Shown one piece after another: positions 1-9,688 of a stretch of 64,000 nucleotides of DNA; within the stretch, counting starts at the first letter, position 1; each line of letters opens with the position of its first letter. The stretch comes from Asticcacaulis sp. MM231 (GTDB lineage Bacteria; Pseudomonadota; Alphaproteobacteria; Caulobacterales; Caulobacteraceae). The notes under the pieces were generated by a model. The model was given only the letters and a program-made list of their open reading frames with translations. It was not told where the DNA came from and searched no databases. The translations under genes were made by a program, and so were the position numbers. The DNA lies in assembly GCF_964186625.1 (NCBI RefSeq), contig NZ_OZ075108.1, positions 2,294,001 through 2,358,000 on the forward strand, read 5' to 3'.

Positions 1-970
1 GCGGCCAATCAGGGTCAGGCGGCCCGGAATGCCTTCCGGATTGAGCGTATCGATCAGGCGCAACAGGTCATCGGGCTCGATAGTCGGGCCGGCCTTGACG
101 CCGATCGGGTTCTTGATGCCCTTCATGTAGTTGACATGGGCGCCATCAAGCTGACGGGTGCGTTCGCCGATCCACAGCATGTGGGCCGAGGTGTCGTACC
201 AGTCGCCACTGGTCGAATTCGACGCGGGTCATGGCCTGCTCGTAATTAAGCAGCAAAGCCTCGTGCGAGGTGAAGAAATCGACCTGGCGAATTTCCGGCT
301 GGCGATCGGGGGTAATGCCGATGGCCGACATGAAGCTCAGGGTTTCGGAAATCTTGTCGGCCAGGGCGCGGTAACGCTCCCCCTGCGGGGAACCCGACAC
401 AAAGCCCAGCGTCCATTTGTGGATATTGTACAGATCGGCATAACCGCCCTGCGCGAAGGCGCGCAGCAGGTTCAGCGTGGCCGAGGACTGGTGGTAAGCC
501 TTGATCAGGCGCTGCGGATCAGGGATGCGCGCCTCTTCGGTGAACTCCATGCCGTTGATGTTGTCACCGCGATACGACGGCAGGGTGACGCCATCGATGG
601 TCTCGATCGCCGATGAACGCGGCTTACCGAATTGACCGGCGATGCGGCCAACCTTGACCACCGGCTTACCGCCGGCAAAGGTCAGGATAACCGCCATTTG
701 CAGGATCAGGCGGAAGCTGTCACGAATATTGTCCGCCGAAAATTCCTTAAAAGATTCAGCGCAATCCCCGCCTTGCAACAGGAAGCCATTGCCTTCGGCC
801 ACCTTGCCGAGCGCACTCGTCAGGCGACGCGCCTCGCCGGCAAAGACCAGCGGCGGCAGGTGCGACAATTCGCTTTCTACAGCATCAAGGGCCTGCGTAT
901 CCGGGTAATCGTTCGGGATATGCAGGGCTGGCATGGAGCGCCAGTCTTTCGGGGACCAGATCTTTTTCAT
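1..970 (-). CDS. aroG: Class II DAHP synthase, 3' end outside the window, apparent frameshift
   Basis: 3-deoxy-D-arabino-heptulosonate-7-phosphate synthase condenses phosphoenolpyruvate and erythrose 4-phosphate, the first step of the shikimate pathway. The N-terminus ([15 protein letters not shown]) and the blocks [27 protein letters not shown] and [11 protein letters not shown] are typical of the plant-like class II family. The frame breaks at 215-220, where the plus strand reads GAATTC. Removing one base gives [16 protein letters not shown], the expected family sequence, and the frame then stays open to base 1 ([16 protein letters not shown], later LTLIGR). The break is most likely a sequencing error at a GANTC site, not a pseudogene. 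The C-terminal part lies beyond the left edge. The paralogue symbol is not certain; the enzyme class is. Confidence 0.9.
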
Positions 971-1066
971 AACGCTTTTTATACTTTCGCCCGGTCGAAC
1001 TCAACCGGAAACCCATTGAGACATATATAGGCGAAGAAATTCCCCTGTAAAGTCCGTGACTTGTAG

Positions 1067-2410
1067 TTAATTTCGTAACTTTATGCTCTGACGAGCGGCA
1101 CGAATGGCCAACACCATGGCGGTGACCGCGAAGGCGCCCAGGCAATAGACCCAGGCGCGCCACAGGCCATAGCTGACCGTGCCGATGATCAGGAAGGATG
1201 TTGCCTGAGCCATCAGATAGGGGCGGAAGCGGGTGACGAGACTTGCTTCAACGATTGGGCGCGGTGCTTCATCGAGCGAGCGTAGCACATCGGTTTGCGG
1301 CGCTTCGGCCTCCACCGTCGCCTTCATGCCCCAGAACAGGCAGAACCAGAAGGCCGCCAGCACAAGCAGGCCGGGGATCCCCAGTTCAAGCCAGGCTTGC
1401 AGGGCCATGTTGTGCGGATGGTTCGGAATGGTGGCACCGAAGTGCCGTGACAATTCGTAGCCCAGCCCCCATATCGGTGTTTCCAGCGCGCGCTCGACCG
1501 TGAAGGTCCAGATGTCGATCCGCGCCGCCCATGACGGCAGGATGTCGGTCTTGATCTTTTCGGCCAGACCGTTGCGCATAATGGCCACGATAAACAGCGG
1601 GAACAGCAGCATGGGGATCAGGCTGACAAAGGCCGCCAAGCGTTCGGGGGCCAGCGCTTTCAGCGCACGCGGCCAGAATTTCACCGCGAAAAACACGATG
1701 GTCGAAGCGACCAGCGCGATAAGCTGTGCGTTGTTGTCACTGGTCAGCGCACCGGCGATGATCGCCACGGCCATAAAGCCAACGGTAACAGGACGACCGC
1801 GTGCCATTTCCATAAGGGCGAACGGCCAGAACATCATCAGCAGCACGCAGTTGGTATTCGACATGCCGACGATCAGCATGTTGTCGCGGCTGTGGAAATA
1901 GGCCGCGCTCAGGCTGCGGCGCAGGCCGAACTGGCTGATGGCTTCAATGAATTGCACAGCTGTCAGGGCCAGCAAAGCATAGGCAAAAATATGGAAGACC
2001 TTGAGCGCCTGTTGGTCATCAAGCGAGCGTGCCGCGAAAATCATCGCCCAGGCCAGACACCAGATGATGGCCGGCACGACGATGGTCACCGGCCCGTCGA
2101 TGACAAGTTGTGAGCCAGCATAGGCCTTGGCCAGTGGCACGCCATGCGCCACCGCCTCAACGAAATCGGAGCGGAAAAAGGCGATCAGCAGGAGCAGTCC
2201 CGTGGTGATCGTAAACGGCGCGAACGCTTTCCAAGAACCTTTGGATAAAAACAGATGCCCCAGCAAAGGCGCGCCGATCAGTAACAGCAACGCCGGCAGA
2301 CCGGTGGCGGCCGCATACGACCATAGGCCCAGCAGGCTCAGGCCCAAGATCAGAACCCATACCGTATAATTGTCACGGACACGCTGCCACATAGTTTTGT
2401 CTTCGGTCAT
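1067..2410 (-). CDS. O-antigen ligase/polymerase-like membrane protein
   Basis: A 447-residue polytopic membrane protein with about ten hydrophobic segments. It carries the Wzy_C/O-antigen-ligase signature near residue 330 (NHPHNMALQAWLELGIPG), where the family has a conserved His in a periplasmic loop. Such proteins join or polymerise lipid-linked glycans at the periplasmic face of the inner membrane; the glycan here is unknown. The ATG at 2410 overlaps the gor stop (ATGA), which suggests translational coupling. A longer upstream extension in the same frame would run into gor and has no family resemblance, so I rejected it. Confidence 0.75.
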   Translation of the reverse strand: MTEDKTMWQRVRDNYTVWVLILGLSLLGLWSYAAATGLPALLLLIGAPLLGHLFLSKGSWKAFAPFTITTGLLLLIAFFRSDFVEAVAHGVPLAKAYAGSQLVIDGPVTIVVPAIIWCLAWAMIFAARSLDDQQALKVFHIFAYALLALTAVQFIEAISQFGLRRSLSAAYFHSRDNMLIVGMSNTNCVLLMMFWPFALMEMARGRPVTVGFMAVAIIAGALTSDNNAQLIALVASTIVFFAVKFWPRALKALAPERLAAFVSLIPMLLFPLFIVAIMRNGLAEKIKTDILPSWAARIDIWTFTVERALETPIWGLGYELSRHFGATIPNHPHNMALQAWLELGIPGLLVLAAFWFCLFWGMKATVEAEAPQTDVLRSLDEAPRPIVEASLVTRFRPYLMAQATSFLIIGTVSYGLWRAWVYCLGAFAVTAMVLAIRAARQSIKLRN

Positions 2411-3786
2411 ACGGCCCGCTTGTCTTTCAGGGTTACCAGCTCTTCCGCCGCGGTCGGGTGAACCGCGCAGGTGGCGTCCCATTGCGCCTTGGTCAACCTG
2501 GCCTTCACGGCCACACCGGCAATCTGGATGATCTCACCCGCCTCGCCGCCAACGATATGAACGCCTAGCACGACATCGCTTTTCTGATCGACGATCAATT
2601 TCATATATATTCGGCTTTCACCACCGATAAAGGCGGTTTTCATCGAGCGGAAGCGCGTCTGGTAAACATCGTAGGCGATGCCCTTTTCCGTAGCCTCCGC
2701 CTCGGTCAGGCCGACCGTACCGATCTGCGGCTGCGAGAAGACCGCCGTCGGTATGTTCTCGTAGTCATAGGCCGTGGCGTTATCCTTGAAGGCGGTTTCG
2801 ACAAAGGCGACCGCTTCGCGGATAGCGACCGGCGTCAGGTTCATACGGTTGGTGACGTCGCCGATGGCATAGATATGCTTGTGGCTGGTGCGCGAGAAAG
2901 CATCGACCGGAATGGCGCCGTGGACGTCGGGCATAATCCCTATGTCGTCGAGATTAAGTCCTTCGGTCTTCGGCTTGCGACCGGAGGCATATAGCACCTG
3001 ATCGGCCAGCATGGTGCTGCCGTCGTTCATGGTGATCAGCATGCCGTTGTCTGTTTTTTTCAAATGAACCGGATCGAGCTGGGTGCGGATCTTGATGCCG
3101 CGCAGGGCCATTTCGCTGGCCAGGTGATCGCGCACATCGTCATCGAAGCCGCGCAAGATTTTCTGGCCGCGGTAAAGTAGCGTTACGTCAACGCCCAGGC
3201 CATGCATGATACCGGCGAATTCGACCGCGATATAGCCGCCGCCGACAATGGCCAGCGATTTCGGCAGTTCCGGCAGATTGAACATGTCGTTGGAGGTCAG
3301 GCCGTGCTCGGCCACGCCGGGGCAGTGCTGCGGCAGGAAGGGCCAGCCGCCGACCGCGATCAGGATAGTTTTAGCCGAAACAACACGTTCCCCGCCCTGC
3401 TTCGTGGTAAGGATGAGGTGATGCTCATCCTTGAAAGCGGCGTGGGCGGCGATGACCTCGACGCCGGCCTTGACCAGATTGGCGGTATAGATCTGCGACA
3501 GGCGATCCAGTTCGGCATTGTTGGTGGTGCGGAAGCTGTTCCAGTCAAAGGCGCCGGTGGCGGCGTCTTTCCAGCCGAAGCCCTGCGCATAATGCACCTG
3601 TTCGGAGACTTCGGAGGCGTAGACCATGAACTTCTTAGGCACGCAGCCGCGCAGGACGCAGGTGCCGCCGGGACGGTCCTCTTCAGCAACCGCGACCTTG
3701 AGGCCGAGTTGCGCCGCCAGCCTAGCGGCGCGCACCCCGCCCGAACCCGCGCCGATAACAAACAGATCGTAGTCGTACTTATCCAT
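2407..3786 (-). CDS. gor: Glutathione-disulfide reductase
   Basis: NADPH-dependent flavoenzyme that reduces oxidised glutathione in the cytoplasm. The 459-residue protein opens with the FAD-binding motif VIGAGSGGVRAA, followed by the redox-active disulfide motif GGTCVLRGCVPKK, the NADPH-binding block IVGGGYIAVEFAG and, near the C-terminus, the interface motif with the catalytic His (CAVHPTAAEE). Length is normal. ATG at 3786 (MDKYDYDLFVIGAG) fits the family; the frame runs further upstream only because the intergenic palindromic repeat happens to be open. It lies downstream of rpiA and is coupled to the O-antigen-ligase-like gene. Confidence 0.95.
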   Translation of the reverse strand: MDKYDYDLFVIGAGSGGVRAARLAAQLGLKVAVAEEDRPGGTCVLRGCVPKKFMVYASEVSEQVHYAQGFGWKDAATGAFDWNSFRTTNNAELDRLSQIYTANLVKAGVEVIAAHAAFKDEHHLILTTKQGGERVVSAKTILIAVGGWPFLPQHCPGVAEHGLTSNDMFNLPELPKSLAIVGGGYIAVEFAGIMHGLGVDVTLLYRGQKILRGFDDDVRDHLASEMALRGIKIRTQLDPVHLKKTDNGMLITMNDGSTMLADQVLYASGRKPKTEGLNLDDIGIMPDVHGAIPVDAFSRTSHKHIYAIGDVTNRMNLTPVAIREAVAFVETAFKDNATAYDYENIPTAVFSQPQIGTVGLTEAEATEKGIAYDVYQTRFRSMKTAFIGGESRIYMKLIVDQKSDVVLGVHIVGGEAGEIIQIAGVAVKARLTKAQWDATCAVHPTAAEELVTLKDKRAV

Positions 3787-3820
3787 CTCAACCTTGTGCG
3801 CGTATCCACCGCGGTGCAGG

Positions 3821-3936
3821 CCCCTCATCCGGCCTATCGGCCACCTTCTCCCCGTAAACGGGGCGAAGGGGCAGATGTCCGATTTTACATGAAGCCCCCT
3901 CTCCCTGCTTGCGGGGAGAGGGTTGGGGTGAGGGGC
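3821..3936. repeat. Intergenic palindromic repeat element
   Basis: The segment has outer arms GCCCCTCATCC and GGGGTGAGGGGC, and at least two inner hairpins (TTCTCCCCG/CGGGGCGAA and CTCTCCC-TGCTTGC-GGGGAGAG). It sits between rpiA and gor and would fold strongly in RNA or DNA. It resembles the mosaic palindromic elements scattered between genes in alphaproteobacteria. It could act as an mRNA-stabilising or terminating structure within the glmU-rpiA-gor transcript. Confidence 0.7.
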
Positions 3937-3954
3937 CGCCCCGGCTCGAAACAA

Positions 3955-4647
3955 TTACGGATGCAGAACCTTCACGCCGTCCGGCCCACCGATCAGCGCA
4001 ATATCTGCCAGATCAAGGAACAGGCCGTGATCGACAACGCCGGTCAGGGATTTCAGCGCACTGGCCAAACCCGCCGGCTCATGGATTGCCCCGCACGCCA
4101 CGTCGAAGATAAGGTTGCCGCCATCGGTAATCCAGTAATCGTCGCCTTTTTTACGCGCCTTTGGCATCATGGTGATGTCGAACTCGATCAGAACGTCGGA
4201 AATCCGGTTGACCGTGCCCTTCCAGGCGAAGGGCTCGACCTCGATCGGCAGAGCGAACTTACCCAAAGTTGCCACATGCTTGGCGGCGTCGGCGATGACA
4301 ATGCACGAGTTCGCCTGCTCCCAGATCAGCTTCTCGCGCAGGAGGGCCGCGCCACCGCCCTTGATCAGCGCCAAACCCGGGCCGACTTCATCCGCACCAT
4401 CAACACACAGATCTAACATCCCGACATCGTTGATGTCCTTGATCACCAACCCCAGGCTTTGCGCCAGTTGCGTCGTCTGGATCGAGGTCGAGACGAGGGT
4501 CAGTTTCATGCCGGCCTTGACCTGTTCGGCCACCGCCTTGACAAACCATGCCGCCGTCGAGCCTGTGCCCAAGCCCACCTTCATACCGTCCTTGACATAG
4601 GCGACGGCAGCATCCCCCACCTGTTTCTTCTGTTCGTCAGCGGTCAT
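3955..4647 (-). CDS. rpiA: Ribose-5-phosphate isomerase A
   Basis: Interconverts ribose 5-phosphate and ribulose 5-phosphate in the pentose phosphate pathway. The 230-residue protein has the family motifs GLGTGSTAAWFV (phosphate-binding loop), LDLCVDGADEVG and IKGGGAALLREK, which contain the catalytic Asp, Glu and Lys. The ATG at 4647 shares its A with the glmU TGA (TGATG), so the pair is probably translationally coupled. A GTG one codon upstream is the alternative start. Length is standard. Confidence 0.95.
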   Translation of the reverse strand: MTADEQKKQVGDAAVAYVKDGMKVGLGTGSTAAWFVKAVAEQVKAGMKLTLVSTSIQTTQLAQSLGLVIKDINDVGMLDLCVDGADEVGPGLALIKGGGAALLREKLIWEQANSCIVIADAAKHVATLGKFALPIEVEPFAWKGTVNRISDVLIEFDITMMPKARKKGDDYWITDGGNLIFDVACGAIHEPAGLASALKSLTGVVDHGLFLDLADIALIGGPDGVKVLHP

Positions 4648-6011
4648 CACTTTTTACCTTTTTGGGCGGCCTTTTCAGCCGCCTTGCGTTCACGGAAGGC
4701 CGTTGACCAGCCCGCCTTTTCAATCTGTTGCGCGCGATCGAGGGCCAGAGCCCCCGGCGCCACGTCCTCGGTGATCACCGAACCGGAGCCGGTCATCGCG
4801 CCATCACCTACCGTCACCGGCGCCACCAGCGAGGTGTTGGAGCCGATAAAGGCGCGCTCACCAATGGTGGTCTTGTATTTGAAATAGCCATCGTAGTTGC
4901 AGAAGATGGTGCCGGCGCCAATATTAGAGCCCGCCCCCACGCTGCCATCGCCCAGATAGCTCAGATGATTAGCCTTGGCGCCCTCACCGATCGTCACGTT
5001 CTTCACCTCGACGAAATTGCCGATATGGGCGTCCCTGCCGATCACAGCCCCCGGCCGCAGACGGGCGTAGGGACCGATCAGCGCCCCCTCGCCGACCCTA
5101 GCACCTTCGAGATGCGAAAACGCCCGGATCACCGCGCCGGCCTCAACCGTTACGCCCTCGCCGAAGACCACATTCGGCTCAATGGTCACGCCCGCCGCGA
5201 TCTCGGTGTCATAGGAAAAGAAAACGGTTTCCGGCGCTAGCATATGCACGCCATTGCCCATAAAGGCGCGGCGCACGCCGTCCTGCCAGACCTTCTCGAT
5301 CACCGCCAGTTCGGCCTGTCCGTTGGCGCCCAGCACCTCGTTTTCCTCAGCCATGGTCACCCGCGGCTGCAAACCGCGTGCGCGTGCCAGCCCAACAATA
5401 TCGGTCAGGTAATATTCGCCCTTGGAATTCTCATTCTTCACTTCGGCCAGCAGCGAGAACAGCAAGGCGCGGTCACAGGCAATGACGCCCGAATTACAGG
5501 CCTTGATCTTGAGCTGTTCCGGCGTGCACTCACGCATCTCGACAATGGCGTTGAGCTTATCACCTTCCAGCACCAGACGGCCATAGGCGGCCGGATCGGC
5601 GGCCTCGAAGCCCAGCACCACCATATCGGCCTCAAGCGCGAACACCGGCTCCAGCACCTTGGCGGCCATAAGCGGGCTGTCTGCATAGGTGATAATGACC
5701 TTGCCATCGAAACCGGCCAAGGCTTCACGCGCCACATTAACCGCGTGCGCCGTGCCCATGGGCGGGTCCTGCGTCACGATATTCTCCGCGCCCACACGCC
5801 TGGTCGCCGTCTCGCGCACCGCCGGACTATGGTTGCCAACCACCACAATTACCCGTTCGCACCCGACCTCATAGGCTGCATCGATGGCCCGATCGAGCAT
5901 GGTGCGCCCGCCGATCCGGTGCAGCACCTTCGGCAGGGGCGACTTCATGCGCGTGCCCTGCCCCGCAGCCAGGAGAACAGCGGCGCGGCGGATGCTTGCG
6001 ATTTCAGCCAT
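4647..6011 (-). CDS. glmU: Bifunctional GlmU: GlcNAc-1-P uridyltransferase / GlcN-1-P acetyltransferase
   Basis: Makes UDP-N-acetylglucosamine for peptidoglycan and lipopolysaccharide. The N-terminal half is the nucleotidyltransferase ([16 protein letters not shown] near residues 14-29; [17 protein letters not shown]). From about residue 255 there is a left-handed beta-helix of hexapeptide repeats with the acetyltransferase signatures [17 protein letters not shown] and NHLSYLGD. The 454-residue length is normal. It is divergent from gph and overlaps rpiA by one base. Confidence 0.96.
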   Translation of the reverse strand: MAEIASIRRAAVLLAAGQGTRMKSPLPKVLHRIGGRTMLDRAIDAAYEVGCERVIVVVGNHSPAVRETATRRVGAENIVTQDPPMGTAHAVNVAREALAGFDGKVIITYADSPLMAAKVLEPVFALEADMVVLGFEAADPAAYGRLVLEGDKLNAIVEMRECTPEQLKIKACNSGVIACDRALLFSLLAEVKNENSKGEYYLTDIVGLARARGLQPRVTMAEENEVLGANGQAELAVIEKVWQDGVRRAFMGNGVHMLAPETVFFSYDTEIAAGVTIEPNVVFGEGVTVEAGAVIRAFSHLEGARVGEGALIGPYARLRPGAVIGRDAHIGNFVEVKNVTIGEGAKANHLSYLGDGSVGAGSNIGAGTIFCNYDGYFKYKTTIGERAFIGSNTSLVAPVTVGDGAMTGSGSVITEDVAPGALALDRAQQIEKAGWSTAFRERKAAEKAAQKGKK

Positions 6012-6112
6012 AGGACGACTCTTTTTTAATTTGCGGATCAGGCCGATTTAGCCCAAAGCGAACCAAAGCGGAATGACTATTCGACACGAACGGCCGGAGA
6101 CCTACGATAAAA

Positions 6113-6790
6113 ATGGATTTAAACGGTTATATTCTCGCCTTTGACCTGGACGGTACGCTGGTGGATACCGCACCGGACATCATCGACGCCCTGAACAAGG
6201 TTCTGGCCGAAGCCGGCATCAAGCCGTTTCACCTTGATGAGGCCCGCCCGATGATTGGCCGCGGATCCATGGAACTGCTGCGCCGCGCCTATGCCCTCGC
6301 CGGCCAGCCGCCGCTGTCGCAGGACGAGGAAAAGCCCCTGCTCCATCGCCTGCTGACACTTTATGAAGCGCATATCAACGACCATAGCCGCATTTATGAC
6401 GGCATGGTGACGGCGCTTGATACGCTTGAAGCCGCCGGCGCGCGGTTTGCCGTCTGCACCAACAAGCCCAACTATCTGGCGGTCAAGCTGCTCGAAACGC
6501 TAGGGCTTTCGCAACGTTTTGGCTCGATCAAGGGCGCAGACGTGGTGCGTCATAAAAAACCCGCCGCCGGTCACCTCAAGGCCTGTATCGACGAAATGGG
6601 CGGAGATATGCGCCACGTCATCATGATCGGCAACTCGGAAACCGACTTCCTGACCGCCAAGGCGGCTGATGTGCCATGCATCCTGTTCACGCACGGCTAT
6701 AGCGAGCGCCCTCTGGCCGAACTCAATGCCGACGCCCTGCTCGATCACTATCGTGATCTGCCGGCGGCGGTTATGAGGTGCATAAAATAG
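6113..6790 (+). CDS. gph: HAD-family phosphatase, phosphoglycolate phosphatase
   Basis: A 225-residue haloacid-dehalogenase-fold phosphatase. Motif I is AFDLDGTLVDTAPD (nucleophile and acid Asp), motif II is in FAVCTNKPN, motif III has the Lys in VVRHKKPAAGH, and motif IV is MIGNSETDFLTAK. These match Gph, which clears 2-phosphoglycolate formed by DNA repair or oxygenation reactions. Other small phosphate esters cannot be excluded. It is divergent from glmU across about 100 bp. Confidence 0.85.
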   Translation: MDLNGYILAFDLDGTLVDTAPDIIDALNKVLAEAGIKPFHLDEARPMIGRGSMELLRRAYALAGQPPLSQDEEKPLLHRLLTLYEAHINDHSRIYDGMVTALDTLEAAGARFAVCTNKPNYLAVKLLETLGLSQRFGSIKGADVVRHKKPAAGHLKACIDEMGGDMRHVIMIGNSETDFLTAKAADVPCILFTHGYSERPLAELNADALLDHYRDLPAAVMRCIK

Positions 6791-6872
6791 AAAAGGCTCT
6801 TGCGTGTCGCGTTTGCGCACGCTAAGACGCCGCTTCCTCGACAGCCGAAACGTTTTATCGGCCACCGGTCAT

Positions 6873-6947
6873 GGACGCGTAGCTCAGCGGGAGAGCATTC
6901 GCTTCACACGCGAAGGGTCGCAGGTTCAATCCCTGCCGCGTCCACCA
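6873..6947 (+). tRNA. tRNA-Val (anticodon CAC)
   Basis: The acceptor arm GGACGCG (6873-6879) pairs with CGCGTCC (6937-6943), followed by discriminator A and an encoded CCA (6945-6947). The anticodon stem TTCGC/GCGAA flanks the loop TTCACAC, giving anticodon CAC, which reads GTG. The D arm (GCTCAGCGGGAGAGC) and the T arm with GGTTCAATCC are complete. The gene is encoded between gph and the convergent Kef-type gene. Confidence 0.96.
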
Positions 6948-6969
6948 TCCCCTTTTATTCCCGAAGTCT

Positions 6970-8790
6970 TCAAGACTCCTGCTGGTCTTCCTTCAGGATG
7001 CCTTCCAGTTCCTCGCGGGACAGCTTGGCGAAGTTGATCATATCCGGCTCACTTTCGAAAAACTCGAACGAACGGCGCAGAGTCTGAATGTCGTGCGCGC
7101 GGAACTTCTTGGCCTTGCGTTCGATATCGGCCTTGGCATAGCCCATGGCGATCATGGCGTCGCGCGCCAGGGTGAGTGACGAATCGAGTGTTTCGCGGTG
7201 ATAATAGTCGACGCCGGCCTTGTGCAGTTCGTAGGCGTGACGGCGGTTTCTCGCCCGCGCATAGACCAGGAGCTTCGGGAAATGCAGCTTGCTCAGCTTG
7301 ACGATCTCGACTGCGCTTTCAGCGTCATCGACCGCCACCACCAGCATGCGCGCCTCCGCCAGACCGGCCGAACGCAACAGATCCAGGCGCGTGGCGTCAC
7401 CGAAATAGCCCTTGGAGCCAAAGCGGCGCAGCAATTCGACCTGATCGGGGTTCTTCTCCAGAACCGTCACCTTGAGCCCCTGCGACAGCATAAAACGACC
7501 GACGATCTGCCCGAAGCGGCCAAAGCCGGCGATGATCACCGGGTTATGCTCGTTGATGACATCGTAATCGCGCTCCGGCAGGGCGCTCATGAAACGCGGC
7601 AGGATAAACCTGGAGAACAAGGTGGTCAGGATCGGCGTGGCGGCGATGGAAAGCGCCACGACCAGCACAAGGAACTTTTGCGCGTGCGGATCGATGATCT
7701 TCAATCCGCCGATAAGTTGCAGAAGGACGAAGGCGAACTCCCCGCCCTGTGACAGACCGAGCGCCAGCCCCATGGCGGGCGCGCTGTCGAGCTTGAATAT
7801 CTGACCGAGGCCATACAGGATGACACCCTTGATCAGCATAAGCCCGATCACCGCGCCCACCAATCCGAGCGGGTGATGGGTAAATTCGGTGAAGTCCATC
7901 CCCATCCCGACCGAGATGAAGAACAGGCCAAGCAACAGCCCCTTGAAGGGTTCGATATCGGATTCGATGGTGCGGCGGTATTCGGAGTTGGCCAGCACAA
8001 CTCCGGCAATAAAGGCGCCGAGCGCCGGCGAGACGCCCACCAGTTCCATCAGGATGGTCACGCCGAACACCAGGGCCAGTGAAACCGCGGTGAAGACCTC
8101 GCGCAGATTGGCGCGGGCGATGGCCTGGAAGACATAGCGCGACAGATAATTGCCAGCCAGGATAACCGCGGCGATGACGGCGATGACGGCGATCGGCTGC
8201 AACCAGGCCGGCCAGTGGGCGATCAGGCTGGCGCTTTCCGCCCCCTCCACGACCGGCATAACCCCGAAATTGAGCGTGGTGGCCAGAATGGGGATGATGA
8301 GGAGGATAGGGATGACGGCGATGTCCTGAAACAACAGGATCGAGAAAGACGTTTCGCCGACCACCGAATGGGTCAGGTTCTTCTCGTTCAACATCTGCAT
8401 GACCAGCGCGGTCGAGGACAGCGCCAGTGCCATGCCGATGGCCAGCGAGGCCTGCCAGCCGTGGCCGAGCACGATGCCCACCACCATCAGGGCCAGCGCG
8501 GTCACCGTCACCTGCAGACCGCCTAAGCCCACGATCTGCCGGCGCAGGCGCCACAGAATGGCCGGCTCAAGCTCCATGCCGATCAGGAACATCATCATGA
8601 TGACACCGAATTCGGCGAAGTGCATCACCTTGTCAGCGTCGCCGATCAGGCCCAGCACGAAGGGGCCGATAATAACGCCGGCGATCAGGTAGCCCAACAC
8701 GGAACCGAGTTTGAAGCGCTGCGCCAGCGGCACGACGAGACAGCCCGCCAGCAGGAACACGAACACATTGAGTAAGAGATGAATGTCCAT
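6970..8790 (-). CDS. Kef-type CPA2 monovalent cation:proton antiporter with TrkA-N domain
   Basis: A 606-residue inner-membrane protein. Residues about 1-390 form a Na+/H+-exchanger-like domain of about twelve to thirteen helices (MMMFLIGMELEP; SPALGAFIAGVVLANSEYR). Residues about 408-530 form a cytosolic RCK/TrkA-N nucleotide-binding domain (VIIAGFGRFGQIVGRF). This architecture is that of KefB/KefC and of the wider K+ efflux CPA2 family. The ancillary oxidoreductase KefF/KefG is not next to it, so glutathione gating is not shown. I do not assign B or C. Confidence 0.85.
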   Translation of the reverse strand: MDIHLLLNVFVFLLAGCLVVPLAQRFKLGSVLGYLIAGVIIGPFVLGLIGDADKVMHFAEFGVIMMMFLIGMELEPAILWRLRRQIVGLGGLQVTVTALALMVVGIVLGHGWQASLAIGMALALSSTALVMQMLNEKNLTHSVVGETSFSILLFQDIAVIPILLIIPILATTLNFGVMPVVEGAESASLIAHWPAWLQPIAVIAVIAAVILAGNYLSRYVFQAIARANLREVFTAVSLALVFGVTILMELVGVSPALGAFIAGVVLANSEYRRTIESDIEPFKGLLLGLFFISVGMGMDFTEFTHHPLGLVGAVIGLMLIKGVILYGLGQIFKLDSAPAMGLALGLSQGGEFAFVLLQLIGGLKIIDPHAQKFLVLVVALSIAATPILTTLFSRFILPRFMSALPERDYDVINEHNPVIIAGFGRFGQIVGRFMLSQGLKVTVLEKNPDQVELLRRFGSKGYFGDATRLDLLRSAGLAEARMLVVAVDDAESAVEIVKLSKLHFPKLLVYARARNRRHAYELHKAGVDYYHRETLDSSLTLARDAMIAMGYAKADIERKAKKFRAHDIQTLRRSFEFFESEPDMINFAKLSREELEGILKEDQQES

Positions 8791-8915
8791 GATGCGCCCT
8801 CAGAATCTTCAAGAGACAGTATCTAGGTACGAAGCCCTACATGGCAAGGCAAGATATACCCTTTCGCAAAGGCGCCCTTGACCACGTCAGGATCGCGGCG
8901 CTTAATCAGCCCGTC

Positions 8916-9656
8916 ATGACCGACCATTTTTCCACCGTCGCCCGACAGTATGCCGAAGCCCGCCCGACCTATCCGGCGGCGCTTTTCGATTGGCTGGCCA
9001 CCCTGACACCGGCGTGCGACCAGGTCTGGGACGCCGGCGCCGGGTCGGGACAGGCGTCATTAGCCTTGGCGGAGCGTTTTCAGCGCGTGCAGGCCACCGA
9101 TATCAGCGCCGAACAACTCAACTCTGCTCCTCAGCATCCGCGCATCACCTATAGGGTTGACGACATGAGCGGCCTGGCCGATGCATCTGCCGATCTGGTG
9201 ACCGTGGCGCAGGCCCTGCATTGGTTCAATCTTGACGCCTTCTATGCCGAGGTCAAGCGCGTGCTCAAGCCGGAACGCGTCATCGCCGTCTGGAGCTATG
9301 GCCTGCTTACGACCGATGATGACGATCTCACCCAGGCGGTGGCGCATCTGCATAACGATATCGTTGGTCCCTACTGGCCGCCGCAACGCCACGACGTCGA
9401 GAATGGCTACACCAACCTGGCCTTCCCTTTCGTCGCCCTGCCCGTGCCCGACTTCGCCATGACCGCGCAATGGGATATGAAACGCCTGCTCGGCTATTTC
9501 CGTAGTTGGTCGGCCACGGTACGCATGGAAAAAGACGCCGGCGACAACCCGATCGATGGTTATGCGCCCGTACTGCAAGCGCTGTGGGGCGATCCGGAGC
9601 AACCGCGCACTCTTACCTGGCCACTGATGGTTAAGGCTGGCGAAGTCACGGCTTGA
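8916..9656 (+). CDS. Class I SAM-dependent methyltransferase
   Basis: A 246-residue protein with a SAM-binding glycine-rich motif I (VWDAGAGSGQASLALAE), motif II in ATDISAEQL and a motif IV-like segment DLVTVAQALHWFNLD. This is the UbiE/Methyltransf_11 type that includes TRM9-like and trans-aconitate methyltransferases; the substrate cannot be read from the sequence. ATG 8916 (MTDHFSTVARQYAEARPTYP) matches the usual N-terminus of the group. An in-frame ATG 25 codons upstream is unlikely to be used. Confidence 0.8.
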   Translation: MTDHFSTVARQYAEARPTYPAALFDWLATLTPACDQVWDAGAGSGQASLALAERFQRVQATDISAEQLNSAPQHPRITYRVDDMSGLADASADLVTVAQALHWFNLDAFYAEVKRVLKPERVIAVWSYGLLTTDDDDLTQAVAHLHNDIVGPYWPPQRHDVENGYTNLAFPFVALPVPDFAMTAQWDMKRLLGYFRSWSATVRMEKDAGDNPIDGYAPVLQALWGDPEQPRTLTWPLMVKAGEVTA

Positions 9657-9688
9657 CAGTTCGCGCCGGCATAGGTTCAACTGAAACC

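Noticed and set aside
158..1030. Long plus-strand frames opposite the DAHP synthase
   Set aside because: They are antisense to a well-conserved gene, with Arg/Gln-rich composition and no family resemblance.
3202..4416. 404-codon plus-strand frame across gor and rpiA
   Set aside because: It runs through two real genes and a repeat on the other strand, so it is not a gene.
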